The translations under genes and the position numbers were made by a program. A stretch of 64,000 bases of DNA from Isoetes taiwanensis (taxonomy: Eukaryota; Streptophyta; Lycopodiopsida; Isoetales; Isoetaceae), in contig JAJEKV010000005.1 in NCBI GenBank assembly GCA_021234155.1, forward strand, positions 22,085,584 to 22,149,583, in the 5' to 3' direction. The stretch's first letter is position 1, and each line of letters opens with the position of its first letter. Below the pieces are notes generated by a model. It saw only the letters and a list, made by a program, of their open reading frames with translations. It had not been told where the DNA came from and made no database searches. Positions 21,974 to 34,900 of this stretch are shown here, in pieces.

Positions 21974-22482
21974 CTTCCAAATGCTGTTAGATCTACAAAA
22001 GATGTGTAGAATCAATTGAAATCAGAAGGAACACTAGAAATCATGGCTGAAACTGCTGGAAATCATGGCTAGAATCGCTAGAACAGCAGCCGGAGAAGGC
22101 CGCAAACCAAAATGCCGCAGCCAAGAAATTATAGTCAACATTCAAGGTTTGAATCTGTGACACATGGCATGATACTGATGGATCCGGGGGCAGAACGTAA
22201 CATAACCTATTTTTACGTTAAGTCAAGTCAAGGGCATTTTGGTAATTTAATTGTATGTATATGTGTCACCTACGGTAGACGAGGATTCTGGTAATTTGAA
22301 ACATGCAAGGGTATTATGGTGATTACATAAACTACTTTGGTAGTTTTCCCTATGAACATTGCCATTCTCTAACAGACCCACCAGTTTCTTGCTCCGAAGA
22401 TATTTTGAAATATGGACACGCATAATCATGAAATTCCATTGCCGATTTGTTCAATAAACAATTGTTAAGCTATTTCGCCCCA
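21974..22482. other. Intergenic, nothing recognised
   Basis: About 500 bp between the poly(A) tract and the stop codon of the minus-strand SPD1-like gene. No ORF or RNA gene is recognised; it probably includes that gene's 3' UTR. Confidence 0.5.
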
Positions 22483-25400
22483 TCACTTTGGTAGGACAGG
22501 TAGCCTTGTCACACTTGTTCCAGCCAGAATCGCTGAACTTGGATCGTCAATCGAAGGTTCTGTACAGGTGTTTGGAATATCTGTAGCATCACTACTTGTT
22601 ATAACAGTACTCTGAACAGGCAAAATCCTTAGCCTCGCTTTGGGCTCCGTACCAACTGTCTGCACTGCCAATTGATAACTTTCAACTAACTTGATCTGCA
22701 AAGTAATGGTGTCCATGGATCTTGGAAGCAATTCTACGGGCTGCCCCTTGGGAATAACAATGTGCTCAATAGCAACTCTTGCTTCCTAAACAAACGCACA
22801 TGTTCAAAGAAACACAAGTGAAGAACTTGATCTTAAAATATTGAAGTCCTCCTTACCTCTAGAGCATCAATATCATCTTCTATTTTCGACTTCCGGTTTT
22901 GCTGGCCTTTTGACATTTCATGACCTTGATTTTCATCCTCCTCCTTCCTAACATGTGAAGTTTCTGGACTTGCCTTTGAAAATTCCATTTCCCATATCAT
23001 CTTTATAGCCCTTGTCATCTGTGATAGGGTATTTGCCTGTAGGGCAAACGATAATTTCACTGCTACATCAAATTTCCATTTTAAAATGTCTTGCATGACG
23101 ACATTCTACCCTTGACATACATACATCTTTTGTTGAAATGAGCCTCTTCTATAGATATACCTTAATAGCAAAAACTGGCAAACGCCGCAACTTGGCCACG
23201 TTGCGCACCCACATGTTATCTTTAAGCTTTGAACGTAGCATCAATACAGCATCAGCTATACCAATATCATCTGTCAAAAGAATCAAGTGCCGCAAGTCCA
23301 ATATATCAATGACTTGCTCAATTAACCCTTTTGATACCTGAAACATTCAACATATTCAATCTTTAGCAAATGACCTTGCTCCATTCAACAATAGACACAG
23401 TTGCCTTTCTTAAAGTTAATGTGAAAAGTTAGAATTAAATCATATTAAGAAATTGACTGCACTTTACAATCAGACTGATGACTTTTCATATTTTGAAATA
23501 GGATTGTAATTTGGTTTCGTCTAAAACCTAATAAATGTACATAAGAATCAAGGAAAACAGAGATTTCTACGAGAAATTAACCAGCATGGAGGGATAAAAC
23601 GTGGCTGTGGGGGATTATTGATACTCGGATGGAAAATCAAATGTTAAACCTGCCTCTTTGTCTCTTAAGGAGCAGAAATGGTTAAAAAACGATAACAGGG
23701 CTTTATTCCTAATCAAGCTTTCAATTGATGAGAAGATGAAAAGGCATATGGCAATATAAGCACCAATCGCTTGGGAAGAATCCTGTTTTCCATGGCAGGA
23801 TAAAACATAATGAAACAACACTTATCATTTTTGGAGGGAAATGGTACAGTTGACATGTAGTAAAATCCTGTTTTTATGGCAGGACAAAACATATTGAACA
23901 CACTTTGATTGCAGGACAGATGATCAAAGCGGCAGATATCTTCACTCAGCCGCTTGGGAATGCAAACTTCAGGTGTACAATGGCAGTGGCTTCTCTCATG
24001 TTACATCAGCTAAAACTTCACATTGAGAGGAGTGTTCGAGTTAACGTGAAATGTTAGAATCAATTCATATCAGGAAATTGGCTGTACTTTACAGTCAGCT
24101 GATAACTTTTCATACTCCGTGATTAGGATTTTGTGATTAAGGTTTTTGCCTAAACCTAGATGTATAATAAGGACACGGGGACAGAGATCACTATGGTTTG
24201 TTTTCTCTTCCTTTATGCCCTCTTTTTTATTCTCTCTATGCCTACAAATCAACAACCGTGCAAATCTTGTCCTTAAAAAATGACCATTCCCACTTGTTAT
24301 AGTGATTGTTCTTTCCAAAAACAATCAGCAAACAAGAAGCGAGAAGATGATACATCAATATGCGTGACTGTAGAAACTATAACAGCTGCACAATCTCTCA
24401 TCTAAACTCTGCAGCAAAAAAACATCCAAACACCCATCTAATGGGACCTATAGAACCTGACAAGACAATACATTGTGCACGTTGATACCCTAAATCATAA
24501 TTCCAAATACTTGAGCGTCAAGCTTCCACTTGGTTCGTGCCTCTAGCTGGCTCTCTTTGATTTATTATTTGTATTGCATATCAGGCTTTGAATGGCTCTT
24601 ATCTCATTGTTTTGGACAGCGCTCGGAAAGATCCACAAAACCATTACAACCTGCTAAGCATGAGCTTCATATCCATAGGAAAAGTACCAGTGACAAAGGC
24701 AAGAAAATACATTATTGTTAATTTCCAGCGAGAACTTTGTCTTTTTATCCCATAACACATCCTTGCCGGACATAATGGCTCTCAGCGTACGCAATCATCT
24801 GCTTATTGAAGACAAAATGCTATGGGTCCACCTGTAGCAACACCTCATCATGTCTTGCTGAAATTGAGACATTGCATTGGTGTGATGTTGCCTATCACTT
24901 GCAAGGGATATTGTAGTGCAACCATACAAACAATTGTCAGTCTGCCACTGTCACTTTATGCCTTCAAGTTCAAGGCCAGCAGAAATGCCTCTACAACTTT
25001 AGGATTAGTTTTGATTCCTTGCAGAATCACTATGCTATTTGAGCAACCTTTATAGACGCATTTTTAAGATAATTTGCATGAATGCCCTACTACTTTCATT
25101 CAGTCTCCTGCAACCTTGCATTCATCCTTTAGAATGCATTTCACTTGAAATGGGCATCGCAAACATTCTGCCAAACCCCATGACTTGCGCATATCTGCTG
25201 AAGCAAATTAAAGGAACTGGCTCCCTATTTCCAACGGGATGTGTCTTCTTCTTTAAAAGTGACTACAAGGCTAAATCTCTCCAGAAATGATCACAAAACT
25301 GCCACTCGGGTAGGGGTTATAATGGAATGCTAAGCATTCTAAATATTTTTGAATAAGCAAAAAGGTATAGAAACTTGTTATTAAGAGCTTAATTTTGGAT

Positions 25401-28015
25401 TATAGAAGCGGTGATCAAAACATACAGTAATCAGAAGGAAAGACATTCACTATTATATATGAAAAATCTTGCAAAAGTGTTCGTCAACCACAAGTAAAGG
25501 CACATTATCTTTGAGTGTTGCACTAACCTCATACGGATACAAATTAAAAGAGGATGTCCTAGTCGTGCTTGGTGAGTGAATTTCTGCATCACCCAACTCA
25601 ATCTCCTCATCTTCATCTTTATCCGAGTCACCTTGAGTGCTTAGACAATCCGGCTCTCCATCCGTTTTTAGAATTTCAACTACTGGCTGTTGACCTGCAA
25701 TATGGCAATTGAGAAGAGAGTAAGTGGGGACACATGTGTACCCTCACAGCCTTTCTTTTTTTGTATGGACCGCAAGATTTAGGAGTCAAAGAAAGCATAG
25801 AAAGCAAATGTTTAAGCAAGCTCATCATCGGAAAGATCTTGAAGAAAGAGCATACCTGCAAGTAGTGCATCAACTGTCGCACCTAAACTGCAATGAATAC
25901 GCCATTCTGTGCGTGAAACTATCTCTACAGCTGACGTGAATGCTGGAGGACCTTGCCTTTCTAGTATACTCTTAGAGATTCCCCTTCTCCTTGCCTCCTC
26001 ATCCCCAAGAGTCACACTCTACACATTCATTCATTTTTTGGTATAAATACATTTGACTTTTAGCCACAATACAAACGTAACAATTAGAATGGGTACCATT
26101 CTTCATAAAACCTGCTAACAAATTGTTAGAAAGAACATTCTTTGTTCCCTCTCTATGCATATGATTGGCATAAAATGGAAAAGCTTAACCAAATAATCAT
26201 CAGGCAGCAAGAAAAAACCATGGACTCCATAACATAGTTGAATAGAGGTACGCTGCACAAAAATTACAGCGACGTATTTACTTTATTTCATCTATTCGCG
26301 AAATTTTATTTCAAAGCATGTTCCTGAGTTCTGCATTATACGGAAGGTTTGATTTTTCAAAAACGTTTTGTCTACTGGCATTGATCTAGTGAAGTTGGAA
26401 TTGGAAAGTCTACATTAAATTCCTTGGACTTTTATAGTTTATAAAATAAAGTCCTCCCATACCTGGATTCCACCTACTAGCAAAACAAGAGAGGGATTCT
26501 TTATGAGGTTCTCTACGGTCATGCCATGTGCTGTTGCAACCAGCTGCACACCACGCTCAGCTATTGTTTTTGCTGCCAAGGCTTCAAGTTCGGTACCAAT
26601 TTCATCTATGACTATTGCCTCTGGCATATGGTTTTCAACAGCTTCAATCATTATCTGCAGAAATAGATTACCATGAGCTGAATGGCTTGCTGCAATCTGC
26701 TTAATCGCAACATGGGTAAAAAGAACAAACTAGCAAGTCTGTATATTTTAATTATCATGTAGACTTGGATGACTATAAGCAGAAAATAGGTATAGGTAAA
26801 GGCTGCAACTCTTTCTGTCCCTCATGCAGGGAAGAATGAATGTCAAAGTCATCCCTGAGCCTTTTACTGTTTATACGAGATTAATCTGGATGAGATTATC
26901 GGATAAGAGCTAGCAGCTACCTTATGTTGCATGTCAACATGTGGCACCTGCATTCTTCGTGCTCTCCCAATTCCAGCATGAGGGACATCCCCATCACCAC
27001 CAATTTCATTAGATGTGTCAACTATGATAACTCTCCTATTATATTCATTGGCGAGCATTCTAGAGACCTCCCTATAAAATAAAAAATTCCCTTTTGTCAC
27101 CGCTGCAATATGTCCTTTAATTGACTCTAATGGACTGTGAGAACTGTTATTTTACAGTAACCAAATCATAAAACTATTAAGCAAGCCTAAACACACCAAG
27201 AATAACCCTTAAGGTATCACCCCTTTGGGCATCGCGGCACCAAGAAAAGCTTTTCAGAAGATTGCAGTCCCCTTACCCTGAGCTTTTAAATTAATTGTCA
27301 TAGGATTTCTCGCCAATAGACCTTAATTTCCTTTTTCTTTCAACCATCAGAGCTAGTAATTTTTTTGCCAATTCAACTACGAGTTGTGTGTGTGAGCTTA
27401 CCTGATGACCGTGGTTTTGCCGACACCAGGAGGTCCCATGAATAAAATTGAGTCACCACTGCTAACTAAGTGGCGAGCTATTTCAGCACTTCCCATTACG
27501 GCTCTTCCCACTCTACAAGTGAGGCCCACGATCCGCCCTCTTCTATTTCGAATTGCACTGACGCGATGTAATGTTCTATCTATACCAGCGCGGTTATCAT
27601 CTGCAAATTCCCCAACCTGATTGCAGACGAAACGAGAATTCAAATTACAATCTTCAAGGGCCATCATACATTTAAGAATAGAATAATGTACCATGGATAT
27701 GGCTTCCTCCAGGTCAGATGAATGAATGGTTTCCTGAGATACTTCCCAGTCTCCGGAAGGATATCGCGCTATTGGGCGACGTCCAAGGTCTAACAGAATT
27801 TCCATTAAATAATCCAATTCCGGATGCCCCTCGAGCTTTGTTTTCACTTTTCTAGGTAAGATTGCTAATAGTCGCTGCAACTCCTCTGCATTGTGGCGGC
27901 TTGCAACGTGATCATGTTTGATTGCTGCTGCAATTTTGTAATGAGAAAGCCTGTAGCCTCCTGAGAATGTGAGAGAGTACAGGAGGTTACTATAGCAAGC
28001 AACCAGCACGGCCAT
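22483..28015 (-). CDS. SPD1: SPD1/Ycf45-like plastid P-loop ATPase with R3H-type C-terminus
   Basis: Nine exons, highest coordinate first: 28015-27692, 27616-27402, 27071-26921, 26654-26463, 26018-25856, 25694-25528, 23337-23161, 23036-22857, 22785-22483. Every intron is GT-AG, the phases close, and the sum is 1872 nt (623 aa). The protein has the SpoIIIAA/Ycf45-type ATPase core: Walker [10 protein letters not shown] (exon 2), [17 protein letters not shown] (exon 3), Walker B-like [13 protein letters not shown] (exon 4) and [10 protein letters not shown] (exon 5). An acidic linker and a C-terminal region with the single-strand-binding-like [12 protein letters not shown] segment follow. Orthologues (Arabidopsis SPD1, At3g10420) act in seedling plastid development; the ATPase's substrate is not known to me. 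A strong acceptor at 27962-27961 allows another 5' exon (28342-28066, phase-compatible, Arg/Ser-rich, transit-peptide-like) giving about 697 aa. The first exon is the only uncertain part. Confidence 0.92.
23415..24215 (+). mobile_element. Ty1/copia retrotransposon relic inside the 2.2-kb SPD1 intron
   Basis: Two diverged direct repeats of about 165 bp (about 23415-23575 and 24043-24210, the second starting TGTTAGAATC) look like LTRs. Between them, at about 23881-24030, the plus strand encodes the end of copia RNase H (RTKHIEHTL…, then ADIFTQPLG). Everything else of the element is gone. It lies antisense to the host gene in intron 6 and leaves the splice sites intact. Confidence 0.7.
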
Positions 28016-28086
28016 GAGCTATCTATCCACTCAGGAAAAATCTGCGCGATGAGCAAAGCTGCAACCCGTTGGTGCAAATTGGAAGG

Positions 28087-28205
28087 GGAAACTTTCGGGA
28101 GCAGGGGGTTTCCGGGGGAAACTGGCCTGGCGGCGCCGCCGCCGCCGCTCTCGGCGGCGCCGCCAGGCCAGTTTCCCCCGGAAACACCCTGCGACCGAAG
28201 TTTCC
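28087..28205. repeat. Large GC-rich palindrome at the 5' end of the SPD1-like gene
   Basis: Arms 28087-28140 and 28154-28205 are reverse complements over about 52-54 bp with few mismatches, around a short CG-rich loop (28141-28153). The inner part is GGCGGCGCCGCC-type. It lies 72 bp upstream of the ATG used here, or inside the alternative first exon, where it would encode an Arg-rich run. Confidence 0.85.
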
Positions 28206-28206
28206 A

Positions 28207-28795
28207 GCCGTAACCCACGAGACCAAAATTTCCTTATTCCTGAACTGTGATGAGAAGTTCTATGGAATCCAAGGAAGTTTTCATATTTTTCAGTCAGAAA
28301 GCTCAAAAGAAGCCATTTTGATCTGCTATTTCTCGTCTTCATCCATGTAATTTCTTGATTTTTTTTTGTGGAAGATCTATTATGGCTGGAGTAGGAAACG
28401 AAACACAGCTTTTCGCTGAAGAAAATGGAGGAATGCTTTCGCTAGGGCTTGTAGAGCTTTTGGCTATGGCATCTGAGGCGAGATTTCGGCTATGGCTTAG
28501 AAGCGAGCTGCCGGTTATGGCTTCCCGGGGCGAGCATCCCCTACGACTTATAGATGCGAAGCGAGAGATGTCTTCCGCTTGAGAGATGTCTTCATGAAGC
28601 GGAGAACGAGAGATGCCCGGAACGAGTGCAGAGCGAGAGATGTCTTCACGCAGAGCAGAGAGACCCCAAATTTTGCTCCTCAAGAAAAACTCTGGCGGCG
28701 CCACCAGATCGCCACCAAAAAAATAGACCCAAAAGTTACCTAAAAAAAACCGACACTGAAATCGACGGAAATTTTAGGGTCTCGTGGGTTACGGT
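28207..28795. mobile_element. Element with ~26-bp terminal inverted repeats (MITE-like)
   Basis: CCGTAACCCACGAGACC… at 28207 is matched in inverse at 28766-28795 (…GGTCTCGTGGGTTACGG) with a 2-base gap difference. The interior has three copies of a GAGAGATGTCTTC motif (about 28565-28655) and no convincing ORF. No target duplication is obvious, so the superfamily is open. Its left end abuts the large palindrome. Confidence 0.55.
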
Positions 28796-28838
28796 TAGCT
28801 TGGTTATTAGTACGCTTACCAACTCTTAACCATTGGTC

Positions 28839-28917
28839 CTTCGAGGTTTAAAGATTGCTATCCACCGTTCATCGTAGAGGTTTAAAGATTCAACCGCTAT
28901 CCACCGTTGATCGTAGA
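28839..28917 (+). repeat. Tandem duplication of ~38 bp
   Basis: GAGGTTTAAAGATT…GCTATCCACCGTT.ATCGTAGA occurs twice in a row with one small insertion and one base change. Confidence 0.75.
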
Positions 28918-28961
28918 AGGTTATATTACAGAACTTCCCGAATATTTTTTTTAGTAGAATA

Positions 28962-29340
28962 CTAGTAAACGTGTGCCCGGCTCTTTTTAGTAGAATACTA
29001 GTAAACGTGTGCCGGCGTTGCCGGACTAATGTCCTGACTTATATTTTTACTTGGCATTTGATGTCCATATATCTGCAACTTCTATGAACATCACAGGTTG
29101 ATGCTTGCAAGAATGGACATGATTTGCTTATGTAAATATTTTTGTTGTCAAAATTGTCTAGTGGCAGTATCATCAATGTATTAACTTTGCGATTAAAGGA
29201 TGGATTTTCAAAGTAAATGGGTGCACGACATTGTCTCACATAAGTAGGGGCATCTTCAATCTTAAATTGATTCTTAAAGGAGTTGCTACCATTCATGCCT
29301 CGAGAATAACAATACATCGAGACAAATAAACATACAATTT
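28962..29340 (-). mobile_element. Minus-strand Helitron 3' end, same family as the array
   Basis: Read on the minus strand, about 29190-28998 repeats the family's 3'-subterminal sequence (gttgcagatatatggacatc…, cgcaaagttaata…) and ends with a hairpin (29012-29024) and CTAG (29001-28998). A second, 36-bp-shifted partial terminus gives another CTAG at 28965-28962. The TC end, expected to the right, was not found; the left limit of the body is not defined. Confidence 0.7.
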
Positions 29341-30299
29341 GCACGCATAAGTAGGCGCGTGTATTTTCGTAGACCTTGTGCCAAGAAGGAAGTAAAAGTC
29401 CAAGAATAATGCACTCATTTGTAAGTAACCAATTGTGTCATTGTTTTTCTATTTACATGAGTGTTCAACAATGATGCTTCGACAATGAGGGCAAATTCAT
29501 GTTAACAACTTGAAAACGCATTTGTTAGTTTAGTTTGTATTGACTACATTAAAAACAACTAATTGGGTAACCAATGCTAAATTGCAAAAATTGTCTCCTC
29601 TTTATGCACTTTCACTGTGTTGCATGTAATTTGATGTAACAACGATATGTTGACTGGCGAGAGGTGCATTTATATAGGGCTTATGTATAAGAGCGGGCGC
29701 ATATGTTGCAATTAAGAGGTCTGAAGTTCAATAATATTGATTATTGGTCTTCATATTAGGTTATTGGTCTTCGTATTAGGTTAGCAAAAACACCAAAGTT
29801 TGCACCCTTTATTTGGCCAATAAATATGCACAGACTCGTGTGTGCATACTTAGAATCAAGCTGATAAATACAATTAAAAGACAACCTATATACGGGAGAT
29901 ATGCATGAACCAGATGGAATACTAAGGAGAGTAATGTACATTTAACGGAATTAGACTCTTATGTCAAGAGTAGAATGTTTATGGAACATTGACCACACTT
30001 GCATCTGCTTCTAGTGTTGCTGCATAGCAGCCCGTTGATGCACATATGTCTATCGAGACTCAAAGCAAGACAATTCTTCTAAAGTCCGTTTGTTAATTGC
30101 AGCTTTGTTGAGACTTCCGGAACCACGACCAGAGCCGCATGCCAAAAAAACTTTGCCTACTTCTTTCACCTATCGTTATGTACAAAAACAGTCTTGCTGT
30201 TAAAGTCTACATATACATAGCAGAACAATATATCGACATGTCTGTGACAGGCCTGGCCAGTTAACCTCTTGGTAACTGGAGATCCCATCAATATCGACT
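29341..30299. other. Stretch without a recognised gene
   Basis: AT-rich sequence between the minus-strand Helitron end and the LTR element. It may be the rest of that Helitron body. No protein similarity was recognised on either strand. Confidence 0.4.
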
Positions 30300-30304
30300 G
30301 TGTG

Positions 30305-31913
30305 TGTGACGTTCCGAGTATTTATACGGTATAAGTATAAATATGTTGACACGTCACCAAGGATACATACGCCACATGGGGTATGGGAACCTAGGTGGTT
30401 CACTTAAAAGGGATTAAATTAGCTATGCTAATTTAATTATTGACAATAATAACCTATAATTAAGGAACTAATATTTAAAAACCATAATTAAGCTAATTAT
30501 TGTTTGGGAAGGCGCCACGTGGCCACCCTCGATTGGTTAGCATGATAATGCTAATTGGGGTCAATAGGGTGGATCACCACCCCCATATCAGCCACAACTC
30601 ACCTTGGCGGTGGGCGCCACCTTTGTGACGGTGGCGCCACCTTGAGCAATTGGGCGCCACCCTTCTTGCACAAAATTTGAACACCCGGACCAAGAAGATG
30701 GAGATCCCCAATGACAATGGGTCGAGCCGAAACACATGTGGGTGGCTAGTGTAGTTGTGAATTCTAGGATAAAAGCGCCCACAGTAGGGGCATTTGCTTG
30801 GAGTTCTTTGGTCTATTCTCTCTGTGTTTACTCGTAGGAACTAACCCTTGATTGTAAAGGTAGGTTCTCTATATATTTCGATTACGGTTTTGCTTGTAAT
30901 GGATGGTGGTGGTTGTTAGCCTAGTGTTACTCTGGAAATGGGAATTAAGGGGTAGAGACCTCTAAGGCTATTTATTGTAGTATGCTCCTAGATAGAGCCA
31001 CTGTATTATCGGATTAAATGCATTTTGTGCACAAGAGCCCACAGGGTCATAGATGCTATGGCGGCTTAGCACCGGACAAAGAACACAGTGGTGAAGTGGG
31101 GGTGGGGTCTTGCACGAACATAAAGGCTCTTGAGACTCCTGATGAGCTAGGCGATGGCGGTCCGCGTAGAGGGCGGTATGGTATTCGACACTCCAGGGGT
31201 GTAGAGGTGTGACCCGTATGGGGCACCTTGCACTTTGAGTAGATTTAGGGTGAGTAAAGTAGAATGCGGATCACGGGGTGGCCTGATCGCGCACGTATTC
31301 TCTAGCTCACCCATGGAACCCTTTGTGGTTGCGGAAGGGGCGCCTCCACGACTGCCTCCTTGTTTGGGGCTTCATGAACCACGGAGTAGGCTCGTGAGGT
31401 GATGCCTCGAGCTGCGTCTCCAGGAAGGCTATAAGCGAAGCCATAAGCGTGAATTGACCCATCACCAAAGTGTGCCCGGGGCGGATGGAGTGGACCACCC
31501 TAGCCGATGTTCTATGCCCGATAGCGCGGGTTATACCTCTGTCTGTGATCTCACGAGGCCAAGCCGTCGGTTACCCTCACGAGGAGTCGGGCAGGGGTAG
31601 AACCTTGGGTTTGGGGTGTTTTCTTAGGTTTAGATGCATATTCTTTGCCGTTGGTATTTGGATGGATGTGCCACCGCCGTGGTGGTTATTTATATATAAT
31701 TTATCTTTGTGTGCTAACCCTTGTATTCAGCTTCGACGTGAGCGCCCATTTTAAGCGTGGGCGAATGACCCCTCTGTGTCCTTCACTTGGCGTCTTATTA
31801 TAGGCGGCCGAGAGTTAGGCGGAGGGAGCCCGCTTATGGCAAGTTGGTTGCCATGGGAGGGAAAGTCCCCGTATGTATACGGTAGGGTCGTATATATATG
31901 TTGAGGGCGTCGC
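30305..31913 (+). repeat. 5' LTR of LTR-RT 1
   Basis: About 1.61 kb. It matches the LTR at 41765-43386 throughout, with differences concentrated at CAG/CTG/CG positions. Confidence 0.85.
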
Positions 31914-31916
31914 GGT

Positions 31917-31928
31917 GGTATCGAGCCG
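31917..31928 (+). other. Primer-binding site of LTR-RT 1 (tRNA-iMet type)
   Basis: TGGTATCGAGCC immediately follows the LTR. The usual plant site is TGGTATCAGAGCC, so one base is missing exactly at a CAG trinucleotide. Confidence 0.7.
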
Positions 31929-34900
31929 TGATTTTGGTTTTCGAAATCATAGCGACAAACCCTAACTTCGCTAGTTCGGTAGTTAGGGAGAGAATTAAGC
32001 AAGAGTGATTGTTTAAGTCTTTCATGTTTGATTTAGTGCTAGGTTAAGGTAACGGTATGTAAATTCTAAGGAAGTCTAGGCGCTGGAGGACCCAAGTTTC
32101 GAGGAGCCATAACTTTTTTTGTAGGTAGCTTCGGGATGAAGGCGAAAATGGCTCCAATGGATCGGGCACCTCTCAAATACCCTAGGGGCCGTCTCGAGGC
32201 AAAAAGCGGACAACGCCGCCGAAAAACAAAAAGGCGCAGGGGGTATCAGGGTGTTTTTTTTTGAAAATAAAAGCGATATAAACCGTCGGTAGCCCCATGC
32301 TGGTCGTGGCGTATTTTATCTGGCCTTTGTTTAAAATTTTTTTAAAAAATATATATTTTTTTGAAAAATTTAATAAAAAGTTAAAAGTTAAAATTTGAAT
32401 TTTGAAATATCTTTTCGAGGCGTGTGTTTTCTCTGAACACCCTTTTTCGCCATAGCCATGGGACTTAAGCTCCAAATCCGCCATGGCCAGACCTCCACCC
32501 CTCCCTTGCACTTGGCCTACACCCTGGTGCCCTCAACCACCCTTAGCGCCGTCCCGTCTTGCTTGGCCTCCTTTTTTCCTTTTCCCCTGTTGTTCCCTAC
32601 CAAGTCACGACATGGCGCTTCAAAGGCGTAGTAGATCTGAAACCGAATGTATATCAGTTGTTTGTTTGTTGCCTTAGTCGAGCATCTTCTTTGAGGAAGA
32701 CCCTATGATAGATACCATTCTTAACCTTTTTGTCAAGCACTTTGTCGGGGGCCGACGGGTCCCCTACCCTATCTTCCACTTCAACGGCGCTTCCTCCTCA
32801 AGTTGAATGAATGCCCGGTCGGGGATTACACTCTCGTGGAGCAGCGGACCATGCATGGGCTGTGGTTAAGTTTTATCCCTCGCCGGGACCGGATGACGAC
32901 CTGCAGAGCTTAGTCGAATGAAGCCAGGAAGGATCATGCATCTTCTGAGAGTGGAAGACTTACACCCGGATAGCGGTGCTCCACCGGACATAAGAATGGA
33001 GCGTTTTTATTACTTGGGGAAAGGTCGGTATACTTACGTCTGCAGGGAATACTTTAATCTTCCTACCTTCTCTTGGAATGAAGACCTTAACGGCTTTATC
33101 TTTGAGAATGTCCAAAGGTTTAGTCAAGGCCACGGAATCCGTGCGGGGAGGACATCACGAGGACGCCGCACGAGGCAATTTTCCCTGCCCGAGATTGCTC
33201 GGCGCATACGTCGTCACGGACAAAGGAGGCAGTATGAAGAGAGGCTCAAGAGGAAGGGGAGGACCTTCATAACCAGCGAGCGAGAATCAAGAGGGGCCAG
33301 CAAGATCCTGGCCGGGACCTAGGTGTTGTCGAATGTTAATCCGGGAAAACCATGCGACATTAACCAATCAGCGGACCAGCGGCAACCGGCGGGCAAAGGT
33401 ATCGGAGACTAAAGAGAACAAAGTCCGGCCTATTAAGAGTGGGGTGCACTATAAGACCGGCTGCGGCGGGGATGCAACAATCGCCAAAAGAAGACATCCA
33501 TTTCGAGCGGGGAGCACATCGTTGGCCCGGACAAGGCATCCTAACAGGCGGCAAGTCCATTAAAATCGCTTAAAGGCGACCCTTAAGCCATGAAACCCCA
33601 CGAGGTTCGGCGGGCACGCAGTAGCGCCGGGGAGACGTAGTAAGTATCAGAAGACTACCAAGCCATTGATCCGCCCGGCTTCCCTTCCGGCCTTATGCGG
33701 GAGATTGCTTTCGGGACTTCAAGACCGACCTAAGGTTTCAAGCTTTTGCGATCCTTGCCTTCTGAGGAAGGCTGGCGGCGTATCTTATTGAACTTTTGGC
33801 GGCTAACCTTTGCGCCCATACGCGAAGAGGGTCACTATTATGCCCAAGGACCTTGGTGCGCCGCGAAGGATCAGGGGGATTTAAGGTGATGACACAGCTT
33901 AGTCTTTTACATTTGTAAAAAAAAATTTGTAACTTATCCATGTACTAGTCCCATTTTTGGGGTTGTGAATATAAAAACATTTTTTTTTTTTTTGGAAATA
34001 TAATATTAAGTAAATAAAAATTTTAATAATAATTTTGGGAAGCGTGCCAAAAGTATAAAACCCCTTTTTGGCCATTAGGGGTTTCATTTTCCCTTCTTGC
34101 TTGGCGCCTCCTTTCTCCTCCTTTGCGCCTTCACTCTTCATGGCTCGCCCAACCACTGGGCGGTGGTATGTGGGCGGAGAGCATTGGGACCACAGGGTTC
34201 CCTTTCTTCTTCACCCCTACACGCTTCAGCAGGTAGATCTTATCTCCAACATGCAGGCCCACCCAGTTATTACGCCTTCCTTGGTTCTATGGAGAGGAGA
34301 TTGTGCATCGTTGGTAATGATGGCGATGGCGGCTTTACCTCGACTTCCACACCTTACACCGGATGTTGGGGGTGATGATCATGCCATGCGTCATCAAGGG
34401 CATCGGGCAGCGAGGGACTGACCTCCCTATTGCCACAATAGATCGGGAAACTTTGTTTTGAGGCCGGTCGCCGCGGCCATTATTATGGACCCGGTACATA
34501 GAGGATGAGGAGATCCCTGTAGAGCTTTCTTCTACACCTCGCCTCCTCGACCCGAAGATGGCGAAGTCGTCGATGAAAGCAGGATTTTGTGAGATGGAAG
34601 GAACTTGCTCTGAAGCTCACGCCCGGCCGGCCGGAAGGCCACGAAACTTGAAGGGTTAAACCTTCTCCCTACGGTACTCTTGAATAACCAAGAGTACCTA
34701 ATCATGGCGATATCATGTGGGCGTACAATGTTCTTCTTGGGGTCCGCCGGGAAAAGTAGAGTTCTCTATGATCTTGCGGAATATTGCCAAGATGACTTCA
34801 TCGACTTCACTACCGGTGGTGCAACCTACCGGGTAGAGAGCCTATTGGCATATCGGGCGAGGAACAAGAGCCCATTGAGACTCTTCGTCGCCGCCCGATT

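Noticed and set aside
28339-28704. 121-aa minus-strand ORF near the SPD1 5' end
   Set aside because: It lies within the inverted-repeat element, is low in complexity because of internal repeats, and has no known similarity.
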